Positions 11,707 through 26,900 of a stretch of 64,000 nucleotides of DNA are shown one piece after another (position 1 is the first letter of the stretch; every line of letters begins with the position of its first letter). This DNA comes from Diorhabda sublineata (Eukaryota; Arthropoda; Insecta; Coleoptera; Chrysomelidae). The position numbers and the translations under genes were made by a program. The notes under the pieces were generated by a model, which saw nothing but the letters and a program-made list of their open reading frames with translations, did no database searches and was not told the origin of the DNA. Where the stretch lies: assembly GCF_026230105.1 (NCBI RefSeq), contig NC_079479.1:19355734-19419733 (forward strand). Direction: 5' to 3'.

Positions 11707-14205
11707 TTTGAAAATTTTCAATCAACACAAAGTGACAATTGACCTCAATGGGCTTCAATGAATGTAAATCGACGATATCTGACAGAGTCAGATACAAACT
11801 CATCCAAATATATAAGAAATGTTGAAATTCGACTTCAAATGAGGAAGATAGACTTTGAAAATTTTCAATCAACACAAAGTGACAATCGACCTCAATGGGC
11901 TCCAATGGATGTTAATCGACGATATCTGACAAAGTCAGATGCGAACTCACTCAAATATATGAGAAATGTTGAAATTCGACATCAAATGAGGAAGATATAC
12001 TTTGAAAATTTTCAATCAACCCAAAGTGACAATCGACTTCAATGGGCTCCAATGAATGTAAAACGACGATATCTGACAAAGTTAGATGCAAACTCATTCA
12101 AATATATGAGAAATATTGAAATTCGACTTCAAATAGGGAAGATAGACTTTGAAAATTTTCAATCAACACAAAGTGACAATTGACCTCAATGGGCTTCAAT
12201 AAATGTAAATCGACGATATCTGACAGAGTCAGATACAAACTCATCCAAATATATAAGAAATGTTGAAATTCGACTTCTAATGAGGAAGATAGACTTTGAA
12301 AATTTTCAATCAACACAAAGTGACAATCGACCTCAATGGGCTTCATTGAATGTAAATCGACGATATCTGACAGAGTCAGATGCAAACTCATTCAAATATA
12401 TAAGAAATGTTGAAATTCGACTTCAAATGAGGAAGATAGACTTTGAAAATTTTCAATCAACACAAAGTGACAATCGACCTCAATGGGCTTCAATGGAGGT
12501 TAATCGACGATATCTGACAAAGTCAGATGCGAACTCACTCAAATATATGAGAAATGTTGAAATTCGACATCAAATGAGGAAGATAGACTTTGAAAATTTT
12601 CAATCAACCCAAAGTGACAATCGACTTCAATGGGCTTCAATGAATGTAAATCGACGATATCTGACAGAGTTAGATGCAAACTCATTCAAATATATGAGAA
12701 ATGTTGAAATTCGACTTCAAATGTGGAAGATAGACTTTGAAAATTTTCAATCAACACAAAGTGACAATTGACCTCAATGGGCTTCAATGAATGTAAATCG
12801 ACGATATCCGACAGATTCAGATACAAACTCATCCAAATATATAAGAAATGTTGAAATTCGACTTCAAATGAGGAAGATAGACTTTGAAAATTTTCAATCA
12901 ACACAAAGTGACAATCTACCTCAATGGGCTTCATTGAATGTGAATCGACGATATCTGACAGAGTCAGATGCAAACTCATTCAAATATATAAGAAATGTTG
13001 AAATTCAACTTCAAATGAGGAAGATAGACCTTGAAAATTTTCAATCAACACAAAGGGACAATCGACTCCAATGGGCTTCAATGAATGTAAAACGACGATA
13101 TCTGACAGAGTCAGATGCAAACTCATTCAAATATATAAGAAATGTTGAAATTCGACTTCAAATGAGGAAGATAGACTTTGAAAATTTTCAATCAACACAA
13201 AGTGACAATCGACTTCAATGGGCTTCAATGGAGGTTAATCGACGATATCTGACAAAGTCAGATGCGAACTCACTCAAATATATGAGAAATGTTGAAATTC
13301 GACATCAAATGAGGAAGATAGACTTTGAAAATTTTCAATCAACCCAAAGTGACAATCGACTTCAATGGGCTCCAATGAATGTAAAACGACGATATCTGAC
13401 AAAGTTAGATGCAAACTCATTCAAATATATGAGAAATATTGAAATTCGACTTCAAATGGGGAAGATAGACTTTGAAAATTTTCAATCAACACAAAGTGAC
13501 AATTGACCTCAATGGGCTTCAATGAATGTAAATCGACGATATCTGACAGAGTCAGATACAAACTCATCCAAATATATAAGAAATGTTGAAATTCGACTTC
13601 AAATGAGGAAGATAGACTTTGAAAATTTTCAATCAACACAAAGTGACAATCGACCTCAATGGGCTTCATTGAATGTAAATCGACGATATCTGACAGAGTC
13701 AGATGCAAACTCATTCAAATATATAAGAAATGTTGAAATTCGACTTCAAATGAGGAAGATAGACTTTGAAAATTTTCAATCAACACAAAGTGACAATCGA
13801 CTCCAATGGGCTTCAATGAATGTAAATCGACGATATCTGACAGAGTCAGATGCAAACTCATTCAAATATATAAGAAATGTTGAAATTCGACTTCAAATGA
13901 GGAAGATAGACTTTGAAAATTTTCAATCAACACAAAGTGACAATCGACCTCAATGGGCTTCAATGGAGGTTAATCGACGATATCTGACAAAGTCAGATGC
14001 GAACTCACTCAAATATATGAGAAATGTTGAAATTCGACATCAAATGAGGAAGATAGACTTTGAAAATTTTCAATCAACCCAAAGTGACAATCGACTTCAA
14101 TGGGCTCCAATGAATGTAAAACGACGATATCTGACAAAGTTAGATGCAAACTCATTCAAATATATGAGAAATATTGAAATTCGACTTCAAATGGGGAAGA
14201 TAGGA
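11707..14205. repeat. 17-monomer (2,499-bp) unit, copy 1
   Basis: Every position matches the sequence 2,499 bp (17 x 147) downstream, apart from a few substitutions: cttctaatg at about 12,277, atatccgac near 12,809, gactttg versus gacttcg (13,765/16,264), and ggattt versus gaattt at 14,204/16,703. Shared rare words include caaatagggaag, ttcaataaatg, caatctacctc, gaatgtgaatcg, gatagaccttg and caaagggac. The left limit is the last mismatch at 11,706/14,205. Confidence 0.93.
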
Positions 14206-16704
14206 TTTGAAAATTTTCAATCAACACAAAGTGACAATTGACCTCAATGGGCTTCAATGAATGTAAATCGACGATATCTGACAGAGTCAGATACAAACTC
14301 ATCCAAATATATAAGAAATGTTGAAATTCGACTTCAAATGAGGAAGATAGACTTTGAAAATTTTCAATCAACACAAAGTGACAATCGACCTCAATGGGCT
14401 CCAATGGATGTTAATCGACGATATCTGACAAAGTCAGATGCGAACTCACTCAAATATATGAGAAATGTTGAAATTCGACATCAAATGAGGAAGATATACT
14501 TTGAAAATTTTCAATCAACCCAAAGTGACAATCGACTTCAATGGGCTCCAATGAATGTAAAACGACGATATCTGACAAAGTTAGATGCAAACTCATTCAA
14601 ATATATGAGAAATATTGAAATTCGACTTCAAATAGGGAAGATAGACTTTGAAAATTTTCAATCAACACAAAGTGACAATTGACCTCAATGGGCTTCAATA
14701 AATGTAAATCGACGATATCTGACAGAGTCAGATACAAACTCATCCAAATATATAAGAAATGTTGAAATTCGACTTCAAATGAGGAAGATAGACTTTGAAA
14801 ATTTTCAATCAACACAAAGTGACAATCGACCTCAATGGGCTTCATTGAATGTAAATCGACGATATCTGACAGAGTCAGATGCAAACTCATTCAAATATAT
14901 AAGAAATGTTGAAATTCGACTTCAAATGAGGAAGATAGACTTTGAAAATTTTCAATCAACACAAAGTGACAATCGACCTCAATGGGCTTCAATGGAGGTT
15001 AATCGACGATATCTGACAAAGTCAGATGCGAACTCACTCAAATATATGAGAAATGTTGAAATTCGACATCAAATGAGGAAGATAGACTTTGAAAATTTTC
15101 AATCAACCCAAAGTGACAATCGACTTCAATGGGCTTCAATGAATGTAAATCGACGATATCTGACAGAGTTAGATGCAAACTCATTCAAATATATGAGAAA
15201 TGTTGAAATTCGACTTCAAATGTGGAAGATAGACTTTGAAAATTTTCAATCAACACAAAGTGACAATTGACCTCAATGGGCTTCAATGAATGTAAATCGA
15301 CGATATCTGACAGATTCAGATACAAACTCATCCAAATATATAAGAAATGTTGAAATTCGACTTCAAATGAGGAAGATAGACTTTGAAAATTTTCAATCAA
15401 CACAAAGTGACAATCTACCTCAATGGGCTTCATTGAATGTGAATCGACGATATCTGACAGAGTCAGATGCAAACTCATTCAAATATATAAGAAATGTTGA
15501 AATTCAACTTCAAATGAGGAAGATAGACCTTGAAAATTTTCAATCAACACAAAGGGACAATCGACTCCAATGGGCTTCAATGAATGTAAAACGACGATAT
15601 CTGACAGAGTCAGATGCAAACTCATTCAAATATATAAGAAATGTTGAAATTCGACTTCAAATGAGGAAGATAGACTTTGAAAATTTTCAATCAACACAAA
15701 GTGACAATCGACTTCAATGGGCTTCAATGGAGGTTAATCGACGATATCTGACAAAGTCAGATGCGAACTCACTCAAATATATGAGAAATGTTGAAATTCG
15801 ACATCAAATGAGGAAGATAGACTTTGAAAATTTTCAATCAACCCAAAGTGACAATCGACTTCAATGGGCTCCAATGAATGTAAAACGACGATATCTGACA
15901 AAGTTAGATGCAAACTCATTCAAATATATGAGAAATATTGAAATTCGACTTCAAATGGGGAAGATAGACTTTGAAAATTTTCAATCAACACAAAGTGACA
16001 ATTGACCTCAATGGGCTTCAATGAATGTAAATCGACGATATCTGACAGAGTCAGATACAAACTCATCCAAATATATAAGAAATGTTGAAATTCGACTTCA
16101 AATGAGGAAGATAGACTTTGAAAATTTTCAATCAACACAAAGTGACAATCGACCTCAATGGGCTTCATTGAATGTAAATCGACGATATCTGACAGAGTCA
16201 GATGCAAACTCATTCAAATATATAAGAAATGTTGAAATTCGACTTCAAATGAGGAAGATAGACTTCGAAAATTTTCAATCAACACAAAGTGACAATCGAC
16301 TCCAATGGGCTTCAATGAATGTAAATCGACGATATCTGACAGAGTCAGATGCAAACTCATTCAAATATATAAGAAATGTTGAAATTCGACTTCAAATGAG
16401 GAAGATAGACTTTGAAAATTTTCAATCAACACAAAGTGACAATCGACCTCAATGGGCTTCAATGGAGGTTAATCGACGATATCTGACAAAGTCAGATGCG
16501 AACTCACTCAAATATATGAGAAATGTTGAAATTCGACATCAAATGAGGAAGATAGACTTTGAAAATTTTCAATCAACCCAAAGTGACAATCGACTTCAAT
16601 GGGCTCCAATGAATGTAAAACGACGATATCTGACAAAGTTAGATGCAAACTCATTCAAATATATGAGAAATATTGAAATTCGACTTCAAATGGGGAAGAT
16701 AGAA
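14206..16704. repeat. 17-monomer (2,499-bp) unit, copy 2
   Basis: This is the tandem copy of the preceding unit; homology to copy 1 continues to 16,899, where ggcttcatt replaces ggctccaat. About five differences over 2.5 kb imply roughly 99.8% identity and a recent unequal exchange or replication-based duplication. Confidence 0.93.
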
Positions 16705-17549
16705 TTTGAAAATTTTCAATCAACACAAAGTGACAATTGACCTCAATGGGCTTCAATGAATGTAAATCGACGATATCTGACAGAGTCAGATACAAACTCA
16801 TCCAAATATATAAGAAATGTTGAAATTCGACTTCAAATGAGGAAGATAGACTTTGAAAATTTTCAATCAACACAAAGTGACAATCGACCTCAATGGGCTT
16901 CATTGAATGTAAATCGACGATATCTGACAGAGTCAGATGCAAACTCATTCAAATATATAAGAAATGTTGAAATTCGACTTCAAATGAGGAAGATAGACTT
17001 TGAAAATTTTCAATCAACACAAAGTGACAATCGACCTCAATGGGCTTCAATGGAGGTTAATCGACGATATCTGACAAAGTCAGATGCGAACTCACTCAAA
17101 TATATGAGAAATGTTGAAATTCGACATCAAATGAGGAAGATAGACTTTGAAAATTTTCAATCAACCCAAAGTGACAATCGACTTCAATGGGCTTCAATGA
17201 ATGTAAATCGACGATATCTGACAGAGTTAGATGCAAACTCATTCAAATATATGAGAAATTTTGAAATTCGACTTCAAATGTGGAAGATAGACTTTGAAAA
17301 TTTTCAATCAACACAAAGTGACAATTGACCTCAATGGGCTTCAATGAATGTAAATCGACGATATCTGACAGATTCAGATACAAACTCATCCAAATATATA
17401 AGAAATGTTGAAATTCGACTTCAAATGAGGAAGATAGACTTTGAAAATTTTCAATCAACACAAAGTGACAATCTACCTCAATGGGCTTCATTGAATGTAA
17501 ATTGACGATATCTGACAGAGTCAGATGCAAACTCATTCAAATATATAAG

Positions 17550-18937
17550 AATGTTGAAATTCAACTTCAAATGAGGAAGATAGACTTTGAAAATTTTCAA
17601 TCAACACAAAGTGACAATCGACCTCAATGGGCTTCAATGGAGGTTAATCGACGATATCTGACAAAGTCAGATGCGAACTCACTCAAATATATGAGATATG
17701 TTGAAATTCGACATCAAATGAGGAAGATAGACATTGAAAATTTTCAATCAACCCAAAGTGACAATTGACCTGAATGGGCTTCAATGAATGTAAATCGACG
17801 ATATCTGACAGATTCAGATACAAACTCATCCAAATATATAAGAAATGTTGAAATTCGACTTCAAATGAGGAAGATAGACTTTGAAAATTTTCAATCAACA
17901 CAAAGTGACAATCTACCTCAATGGGCTTCATTGAATGTAAATCGACGATATCTGACAGAGTCAGATGCAAACTCATTCAAATATATAAGAAATGTTGAAA
18001 TTCAACTTCAAATGAGGAAGATAGACTTTGAAAATTTTCAATCAACACAAAGTGACAATCGACTCCAATGGGCTTCAATGAATGTAAATCGACGATATCT
18101 GACAGAGTCAGATGCAAACTCATTCAAATATATAAGAAATGTTGAAATTCGACTTCAAATGAGGAAGATAGACTTTGAAAATTTTCAATCAACACAAAGT
18201 GACAATCGACCTCAATGGGCTTCAATGGAGGTTAATCGACGATATCTGACAAAGTCAGATGCGAACTCACTCAAATATATGAGAAATGTTGAAATTCGAC
18301 ATCAAATGAGGAAGATAGACTTTGAAAATTTTCAATCAACCCAAAGTGACAATCGACTTCAATGGGCTCCAATGAATGTAAAACGACGATATCTGACAAA
18401 GTTAGATGCAAACTCATTCAAATATATGAGAAATATTGAAATTCGACTTCAAATGGGGAAGATAGACTTTGAAAATTTTCAATCAACACAAAGTGACAAT
18501 TGACCTCAATGGGCTTCAATGAATGTAAATCGACGATATCTGACAGAGTCAGATACAAACTCATCCAAATATATAAGAAATGTTGAAATTCGACTTCAAA
18601 TGAGGAAGATAGACTTTGAAAATTTTCAATCAACACAAAGTGACAATCGACCTCAATGGGCTTCAATGGAGGTTAATCGACGATATCTGACAAAGTCAGA
18701 TGCGAACTCACTCAAATATATGAGAAATGTTGAAATTCGACATCAATTGAGGAAGATAGACTTTGAAAATTTTCAATCAACCCAAAGTGACAATCGACTT
18801 CAATGGGCTTCAATGAATGTAAATCGACGATATCTGACAGAGTTAGATGCAAACTCATTCAAATATATGAGAAATGTTGAAATTCGACTTCAAATGTGGA
18901 AGATAGACTTTGAAAATTTTCAATCAACACAAAGTGA
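17550..18937. repeat. 1.39-kb dispersed block, copy 1
   Basis: Matches 22,399-23,785 at an offset of 4,849 bp (33 monomers minus 2). Both copies carry the rare word catcaattgagg (18,741 and 23,589). One difference is tgaatggg at 17,772 versus tcaatggg. The block is separated from its copy by about 3.5 kb of other variants, so it is not simple adjacent duplication. Confidence 0.85.
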
Positions 18938-21900
18938 CAATTGACCTCAATGGGCTTCAATGAATGTAAATCGACGATATCTGACAGATTCAGATACAAA
19001 CTCATCCAAATATATAAGAAATGTTGAAATTCGACTTCAAATGAGGAAGATAGACTTTGAAAATTTTCAATCAACACAAAGTGACAATCTACCTCAATGG
19101 GCTTCATTCAATGTAAATCGACGATATCTGACAGAGTCAGATGCAAACTCATTCAAATATATAAGAAATGTTGAAATTCAACTTCAAATGAGGAAGATAG
19201 ACTTTGAAAATTTTCAATCAACACAAAGTGACAATCGACCTCAATGGGCTTCAATGGAGGTTAATCGACGATATCTGACAAAGTCAGATGCGAACTCACT
19301 CAAATATATGAGATATGTTGAAATTCGACATCAAATGAGGAAGATAGACATTGAAAATTTTCAATCAACCCAAAGTGACAATCGACTTCAATGGGCTTCA
19401 ATGAATGTAAATCGACGATATCTGACAAAGTTAGATGCAAACTCATTCAAATATATGAGAAATGTTGAAATTCGACTTCAAATGTGGAAGATAGACTTTG
19501 AAAATTTTCAATCAACACAAAGTGATAATCGACTCCAATGGGCTTTAATGGATGTTAATCGACGATATCTGACAAAGTCAGATGCGAACTCACTCAAATA
19601 TATGAGAAATGTTGAAATTCGACATCAAATGAGGAAGATAGACTTTGAAAATTTACAATCAACACAAAGTGAGAATCGACTTCAATGGGCTTCAATGAAT
19701 GTAAATCGACGAAATCTGACAATGTTAGTTGCTAACTCATTTAAATATATGAGAAATGTTGAAATGCGACTTCAAATGAGGAAGATAGAATTTGAAAATT
19801 TTCAATGAACACAAAGTGAGAATCGACTCTAATGGGCTTCAATGAATGTAAACGACAATATCTGACCAAGTTAGTTGCAAACTCATTCAAATATATAAGA
19901 AATGTTGAAATTCGACTTCAAATGAGGAAGATAGACTTTGAAAATTTTCAATCAACACAAAGTGACAATCTACCTCAATGGGCTTCATTGAATGTAAATC
20001 GACGATATCTGACAGAGTCAGATGCAAACTCATTCAAATATATAAGAAATGTTGAAATTCGACTTCAAATGTGGAAGATAGACTTTGAAAATTTTCAATC
20101 AACACAAAGTGACAATCGACCTCAATGGGCTTCAATGGAGGTTAATCGACGATATCTGACAAAGTCAGATGCGAACTCACTCAAATATATGAGATATGTT
20201 GAAATTCGACATCAAATGAGGAAGATAGACATTGAAAATTTTCAATCAACCCAAAGTGACAATCGACTTCAATGGGCTTCAATGAATGTAAATCGACGAT
20301 ATCTGACAAAGTTAGATGCAAACTCATTCAAATATATGAGAAATGTTGAAATTCGACTTCAAATGTGGAAGATAGACTTTGAAAATTTTCAATCAACACA
20401 AAGTGACAATCGACCTCAATGGGCTTCAATGGAGGTTAATCGACGATATCTGACAAAGTCAGATGCGAACTCACTCAAATATATGAGAAATGTTGAAATT
20501 CGACATCAAATGAGGAAGATAGACTTTGAAAATTTTCAATCAACACAAAGTGAGAATCGACTTCAATGGGCTTCAATGAATGTAAATCGACGATATCTGA
20601 CAAAGTTAGTTGCGAACTCATTTAAATATATGAGAAATGTTGAAATTCGACTTCAAATGAGGAAGATAGAATTTGAAAATTTTCAATCAACACAAAGTGA
20701 GAATCGACTCCTATGGGCTTCAATGAATGTAAATCGACGAAATCTGACAAAGTTAATTGCGAACTCATTTAAATATATGAGAAATGTTGAAATTCGACTT
20801 CAAATGAGGAAGATAGAATTTGAAAATTTTCAATCAACACAAAGTGAGAATCGACTCCAATGGGCTTCAATGAATGTAAACGACAATATCTGACCAAGTT
20901 AGTTGCAAACTCATTCAAATATATGAGAAATTTTGAAATTCGACTACAAATGAGGAAGATAGACTTTGAAAATTTTCAATCAACACAAAGTGACAATTGA
21001 CCTCAATGGGCTTCAATGGAGGTTAATCGACGATATCTGACAAAGTCAGATGCGAACTCACTCAAATATATGAGATATGTTGAAATTCGACATCAAATGA
21101 GGAAGATAGACATTGAAAATTTTCAATCAACCCAAAGTGACAATCGACTTCAATGGGCTTCAATGAATGTAAATCGACGATATCTGACAAAGTTAGATGC
21201 AAACTCATTCAAATATATGAGAAATGTTGAAATTCGACTTCAAATGTGGAAGATAGACTTTGAAAATTTTCAATCAACACAAAGTGATAATCGACTCCAA
21301 TGGGCTTTAATGGATGTTAATCGACGATATCTGACAAAGTCAGATGCGAACTCACTCAAATATATGAGATATGTTGAAATTCGACATCAAATGAGGAAGA
21401 TAGACATTGAAAATTTTCAATCAACCCAAAGTGACAATTGACCTCAATGGGCTTCAATGAATGTAAATCGACGATATCTGACAGATTCAGATACAAACTC
21501 ATCCAAATATATAAGAAATGTTGAAATTCGACTTCAAATGAGGAAGATAGACTTTGAAAATTTTCAATCAACACAAAGTGACAATCTACCTCAATGGGCT
21601 TCATTGAATGTAAATCGACGATATCTGACAGAGTCAGATGCAAACTCATTCAAATATATAAGAAATGTTGAAATTCAACTTCAAATGAGGAAGATAGACT
21701 TTGAAAATTTTCAATCAACACAAAGTGACAATCGACTCCAATGGGCTTCAATGAATGTAAATCGACGATATCTGACAGAGTCAGATGCAAACTCATTCAA
21801 ATATATAAGAAATGTTGAAATTCGACTTCAAATGAGGAAGATAGACTTTGAAAATTTTCAATCAACACAAAGTGACAATCGACCTCAATGGGCTTCAATG

Positions 21901-22398
21901 GAGGTTAATCGACGATATCTGACAAAGTCAGATGCGAACTCACTCAAATATATGAGAAATGTTGAAATTCGACATCAAATGAGGAAGATAGACTTTGAAA
22001 ATTTTCAATCAACCCAAAGTGACAATCGACTTCAATGGGCTCCAATGAATGTAAAACGACGATATCTGACAAAGTTAGATGCAAACTCATTCAAATATAT
22101 GAGAAATATTGAAATTCGACTTCAAATGTGGAAGATAGACTTTGAAAATTTTCAATCAACACAAAGTGATAATCGACTCCAATGGGCTTTAATGGATGTT
22201 AATCGACGATATCTGACAAAGTCAGATGCGAACTCACTCAAATATATGAGATATGTTGAAATTCGACATCAAATGAGGAAGATAGACATTGAAAATTTTC
22301 AATCAACCCAAACTGACAATTGACCTCAATGGGCTTCAATGAATGTAAATCGACGATATCTGACAGATTCAGATACAAACTCATCCAAATATATAAGA

Positions 22399-23785
22399 AA
22401 TGTTGAAATTCAACTTCAAATGAGGAAGATAGACTTTGAAAATTTTCAATCAACACAAAGTGACAATCGACCTCAATGGGCTTCAATGGAGGTTAATCGA
22501 CGATATCTGACAAAGTCAGATGCGAACTCACTCAAATATATGAGATATGTTGAAATTCGACATCAAATGAGGAAGATAGACATTGAAAATTTTCAATCAA
22601 CCCAAAGTGACAATTGACCTCAATGGGCTTCAATGAATGTAAATCGACGATATCTGACAGATTCAGATACAAACTCATCCAAATATATAAGAAATGTTGA
22701 AATTCGACTTCAAATGAGGAAGATAGACTTTGAAAATTTTCAATCAACACAAAGTGACAATCTACCTCAATGGGCTTCATTGAATGTAAATCGACGATAT
22801 CTGACAGAGTCAGATGCAAACTCATTCAAATATATAAGAAATGTTGAAATTCAACTTCAAATGAGGAAGATAGACTTTGAAAATTTTCAATCAACACAAA
22901 GTGACAATCGACTCCAATGGGCTTCAATGAATGTAAATCGACGATATCTGACAGAGTCAGATGCAAACTCATTCAAATATATAAGAAATGTTGAAATTCG
23001 ACTTCAAATGAGGAAGATAGACTTTGAAAATTTTCAATCAACACAAAGTGACAATCGACCTCAATGGGCTTCAATGGAGGTTAATCGACGATATCTGACA
23101 AAGTCAGATGCGAACTCACTCAAATATATGAGAAATGTTGAAATTCGACATCAAATGAGGAAGATAGACTTTGAAAATTTTCAATCAACCCAAAGTGACA
23201 ATCGACTTCAATGGGCTCCAATGAATGTAAAACGACGATATCTGACAAAGTTAGATGCAAACTCATTCAAATATATGAGAAATATTGAAATTCGACTTCA
23301 AATGGGGAAGATAGACTTTGAAAATTTTCAATCAACACAAAGTGACAATTGACCTCAATGGGCTTCAATGAATGTAAATCGACGATATCTGACAGAGTCA
23401 GATACAAACTCATCCAAATATATAAGAAATGTTGAAATTCGACTTCAAATGAGGAAGATAGACTTTGAAAATTTTCAATCAACACAAAGTGACAATCGAC
23501 CTCAATGGGCTTCAATGGAGGTTAATCGACGATATCTGACAAAGTCAGATGCGAACTACTCAAATATATGAGAAATGTTGAAATTCGACATCAATTGAGG
23601 AAGATAGACTTTGAAAATTTTCAATCAACCCAAAGTGACAATCGACTTCAATGGGCTTCAATGAATGTAAATCGACGATATCTGACAGAGTTAGATGCAA
23701 ACTCATTCAAATATATGAGAAATGTTGAAATTCGACTTCAAATGTGGAAGATAGACTTTGAAAATTTTCAATCAACACAAAGTGA
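22399..23785. repeat. 1.39-kb dispersed block, copy 2
   Basis: Copy of 17,550-18,937. A 1-bp loss at about 23,556 (gaactactc for gaactcactc) shifts the offset from 4,849 to 4,848. Homology ends at 23,786, where gtgataatcgactcc replaces gtgacaattgacctc. Confidence 0.85.
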
Positions 23786-23999
23786 TAATCGACTCCAATG
23801 GGCTTTAATGGATGTTAATCGACGATATCTGACAAAGTCAGATGCGAACTCACTCAAATATATGAGATATGTTGAAATTCGACATCAAATGAGGAAGATA
23901 GACATTGAAAATTTTCAATCAACCCAAAGTGACAATCGACTTCAATGGGCTTCAATGAATGTAAATCGACGATATCTGACAAAGTTAGATGCAAACTCA

Positions 24000-26900
24000 T
24001 TCAAATATATGAGAAATGTTGAAATTCGACATCAAATGAGGAAGATAGACTTTGAAAATTTACAATCAACACAAAGTGAGAATCGACTTCAATGGGCTTC
24101 AATGAATGTAAATCGACGAAATCTGACCAAGTTAGTTGCAAACTCATTCAAATATATGAGAAATGTTGAAATTCGACTTCAAATGAGGAAGATAGACTTT
24201 GAAAATTTTCAATCAACACAAAGTGACATCGACCTCAATGGGCTTCATTGAATGTAAATCGACGATATCTGACAGAGTCAGATGCAAACTCATTCAAATA
24301 TATAAGAAATGTTGAAATTCGACTTCAAATGAGGAAGATAGACTTTGAAAATTTTCAATCAACACAAAGTGAGAATCGACTTCAATGGGCTTCAATGAAT
24401 GTAAATCGACGATATCTGACAATGTTAGATGGAAACTCATTCAAATATATGAGAAATGTTGAAATTCGACTTCAAATGAGGAAGATAGACTTTGAAAATT
24501 TACAATCAACACAAAGTGAGAATCGACTTCAATGGGCTTCAATGAATGTAAATCGACGAAATCTGACAAAGTTAGTTGCGAACTCATTTAAATATATGAG
24601 AAATGTTGAAATTCGACTTCAAATGAGGAAGATAGAATTTGAAAATTTTCAATCAACACAAAGTGAGAATCGACTCCTATGGGCTTCAATGAATGTAAAT
24701 CGACGAAATCTGACAAAGTTAATTGCGAACTCATTTAAATATATGAGAAATGTTGAAATTCGACTTCAAATGAGGAAGATAGAATTTGAAAATTTTCAAT
24801 CAACACAAAGTGAGAATCGACTCCAATGGGCTTCAATGAATGTAAACGACAATATCTGACCAAGTTAGTTGCAAACTCATTCAAATATATGAGAAATTTT
24901 GAAATTCGACTACAAATGAGGAAGATAGACTTTGAAAATTTTCAATCAACACAAAGTGAGAATCGACTCCAATGGGCTTCAATGAATGTAAACGACAATA
25001 TCTGACCAAGTTAGTTGCAAACTCATTCAAATATATGAGAAATTTTGAAATTCGACTACAAATGAGGAAGATAGACTTTGAAAATTTTCAATCAACACAA
25101 AGTGACAATCGACTTCAGTGGGCTTCAATGAATGTAAATCGACGATATCTGACAATGTTAGATGGAAACTCATTCAAATATATGAGAAATGTTGAAATTC
25201 GACTTCAAATGAGGAAGATAGACTTTGAAAATTTACAATCAACACAAAGTGAGAATCGACTTCAATGGGCTTCAATGAATGTAAATCGACGAAATCTGAC
25301 AAAGTTAGTTGCGAACTCATTTAAATATATGAGAAATGTTGAAATGCGACTTCAAATGAGGAAGATAGAATTTGAAAATTTTCAATCAAGACAAAGTGAG
25401 AATCGACTCCAATGGGCTTCAATGAATGTAAACGACAATATCTGACCAAGTTAGTTGCAAACTCATTCAAATATATAAGAAATGTTGAAATTCGACTTCA
25501 AATGAGGAAGATAGACATTGAAAATTTTCAATCAACCCAAAGTGACAATCGACTTCAATGGGCTCCAATGAATGTAAATCGATGATATCTGACAAAGTTA
25601 GATGCAAACTCATTCAAATATATGAGAAATGTTGAAATTCGACATCAAATGAGGAAGATAGACTTTGAAAATTTACAATCAACACAAAGTGAGAATCGAC
25701 TTCAATGGGCTTCAATGAATGTAAATCGACGAAATCTGACCAAGTTAGTTGCAAACTCATTCAAATATATGAGAAATGTTGAAATTCGACTTCAAATGAG
25801 GAAGATAGACTTTGAAAATTTTCAATCAACACAAAGTGACATCGACCTCAATGGGCTTCATTGAATGTAAATCGACGATATCTGACAGAGTCAGATGCAA
25901 ACTCATTCAAATATATAAGAAATGTTGAAATTCGACTTCAAATGAGGAAGATAGACTTTGAAAATTTTCAATCAACACAAAGTGAGAATCGACTTCAATG
26001 GGCTTCAATGAATGTAAATCGACGATATCTGACAATGTTAGATGGAAACTCATTCAAATATATGAGAAATGTTGAAATTCGACATCAAATGAGGAAGATA
26101 GACTTTGAAAATTTACAATCAACACAAAGTGAGAATCGACTTCAATGGGCTTCAATGAATGTAAATCGACGAAATCTGACCAAGTTAGTTGCAAACTCAT
26201 TCAAATATATAAGACATGTTGAAATTCGACTTCAAATGAGGAAGATAGACTTTGAAAATTTTCAATCAACACAAAGTGACATCGACCTCAATGGGCTTCA
26301 TTGAATGTAAATCGACGATATCTGACAGAGTCAGATGCAAACTCATTCAAATATATAAGAAATGTTGAAATTCGACTTCAAATGAGGAAGATAGACTTTG
26401 AAAATTTACAATCAACACAAAGTGAGAATCGACTTCAATGGGCTTCAATGAATGTAAATCGACGAAATCTGACAAAGTTAGTTGCGAACTCATTTAAATA
26501 TATGAGAAATGTTGAAATGCGACTTCAAATGAGGAAGATAGAATTTGAAAATTTTCAATCAACACAAAGTGAGAATCGACTCCAATGGGCTTCAATGAAT
26601 GTAAACGACAATATCTGACCAAGTTAGTTGCAAACTCATTCAAATATATAAGAAATGTTGAAATTCGACTTCAAATGAGGAAGATAGACTTTGAAAATTT
26701 TCAATCAACACAAAGTGACATCGACCTCAATGGGCTTCATTGAATGTAAATCGACGATATCTGACAGAGTCAGATGCAAACTCATTCAAATATATAAGAA
26801 ATGTTGAAATTCGACTTCAAATGAGGAAGATAGACTTTGAAAATTTTCAATCAACACAAAGTGAGAATCGACTTCAATGGGCTTCAATGAATGTAAATCG

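Larger units (their letters stand above)
16900..24000. repeat. Domain 3: T/C/W mixed region
   Basis: Typical words are cagattcagatac (a T variant), caatctacctc, ttgaaattcaac (loss of the CpG in attcgac), gagatatgttg and gatagacattg. N units are scarce. Single-base deletions occur at about 17,549 (ataagaatgtt) and 23,556 (gaactactc). The first gggctttaatggatg units appear near 19,541 and become dominant further right. Confidence 0.8.

Noticed and set aside
19832..20893. Longest plus-strand open frame, 353 codons, as a repeat protein gene
   Set aside because: It is seven 49-codon satellite units read in frame, starts inside a J unit whose 1-bp loss sets the frame, ends at the next J unit, and has no promoter, unique part or codon-level constraint. 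The same frame is broken by copied stops and indels elsewhere.
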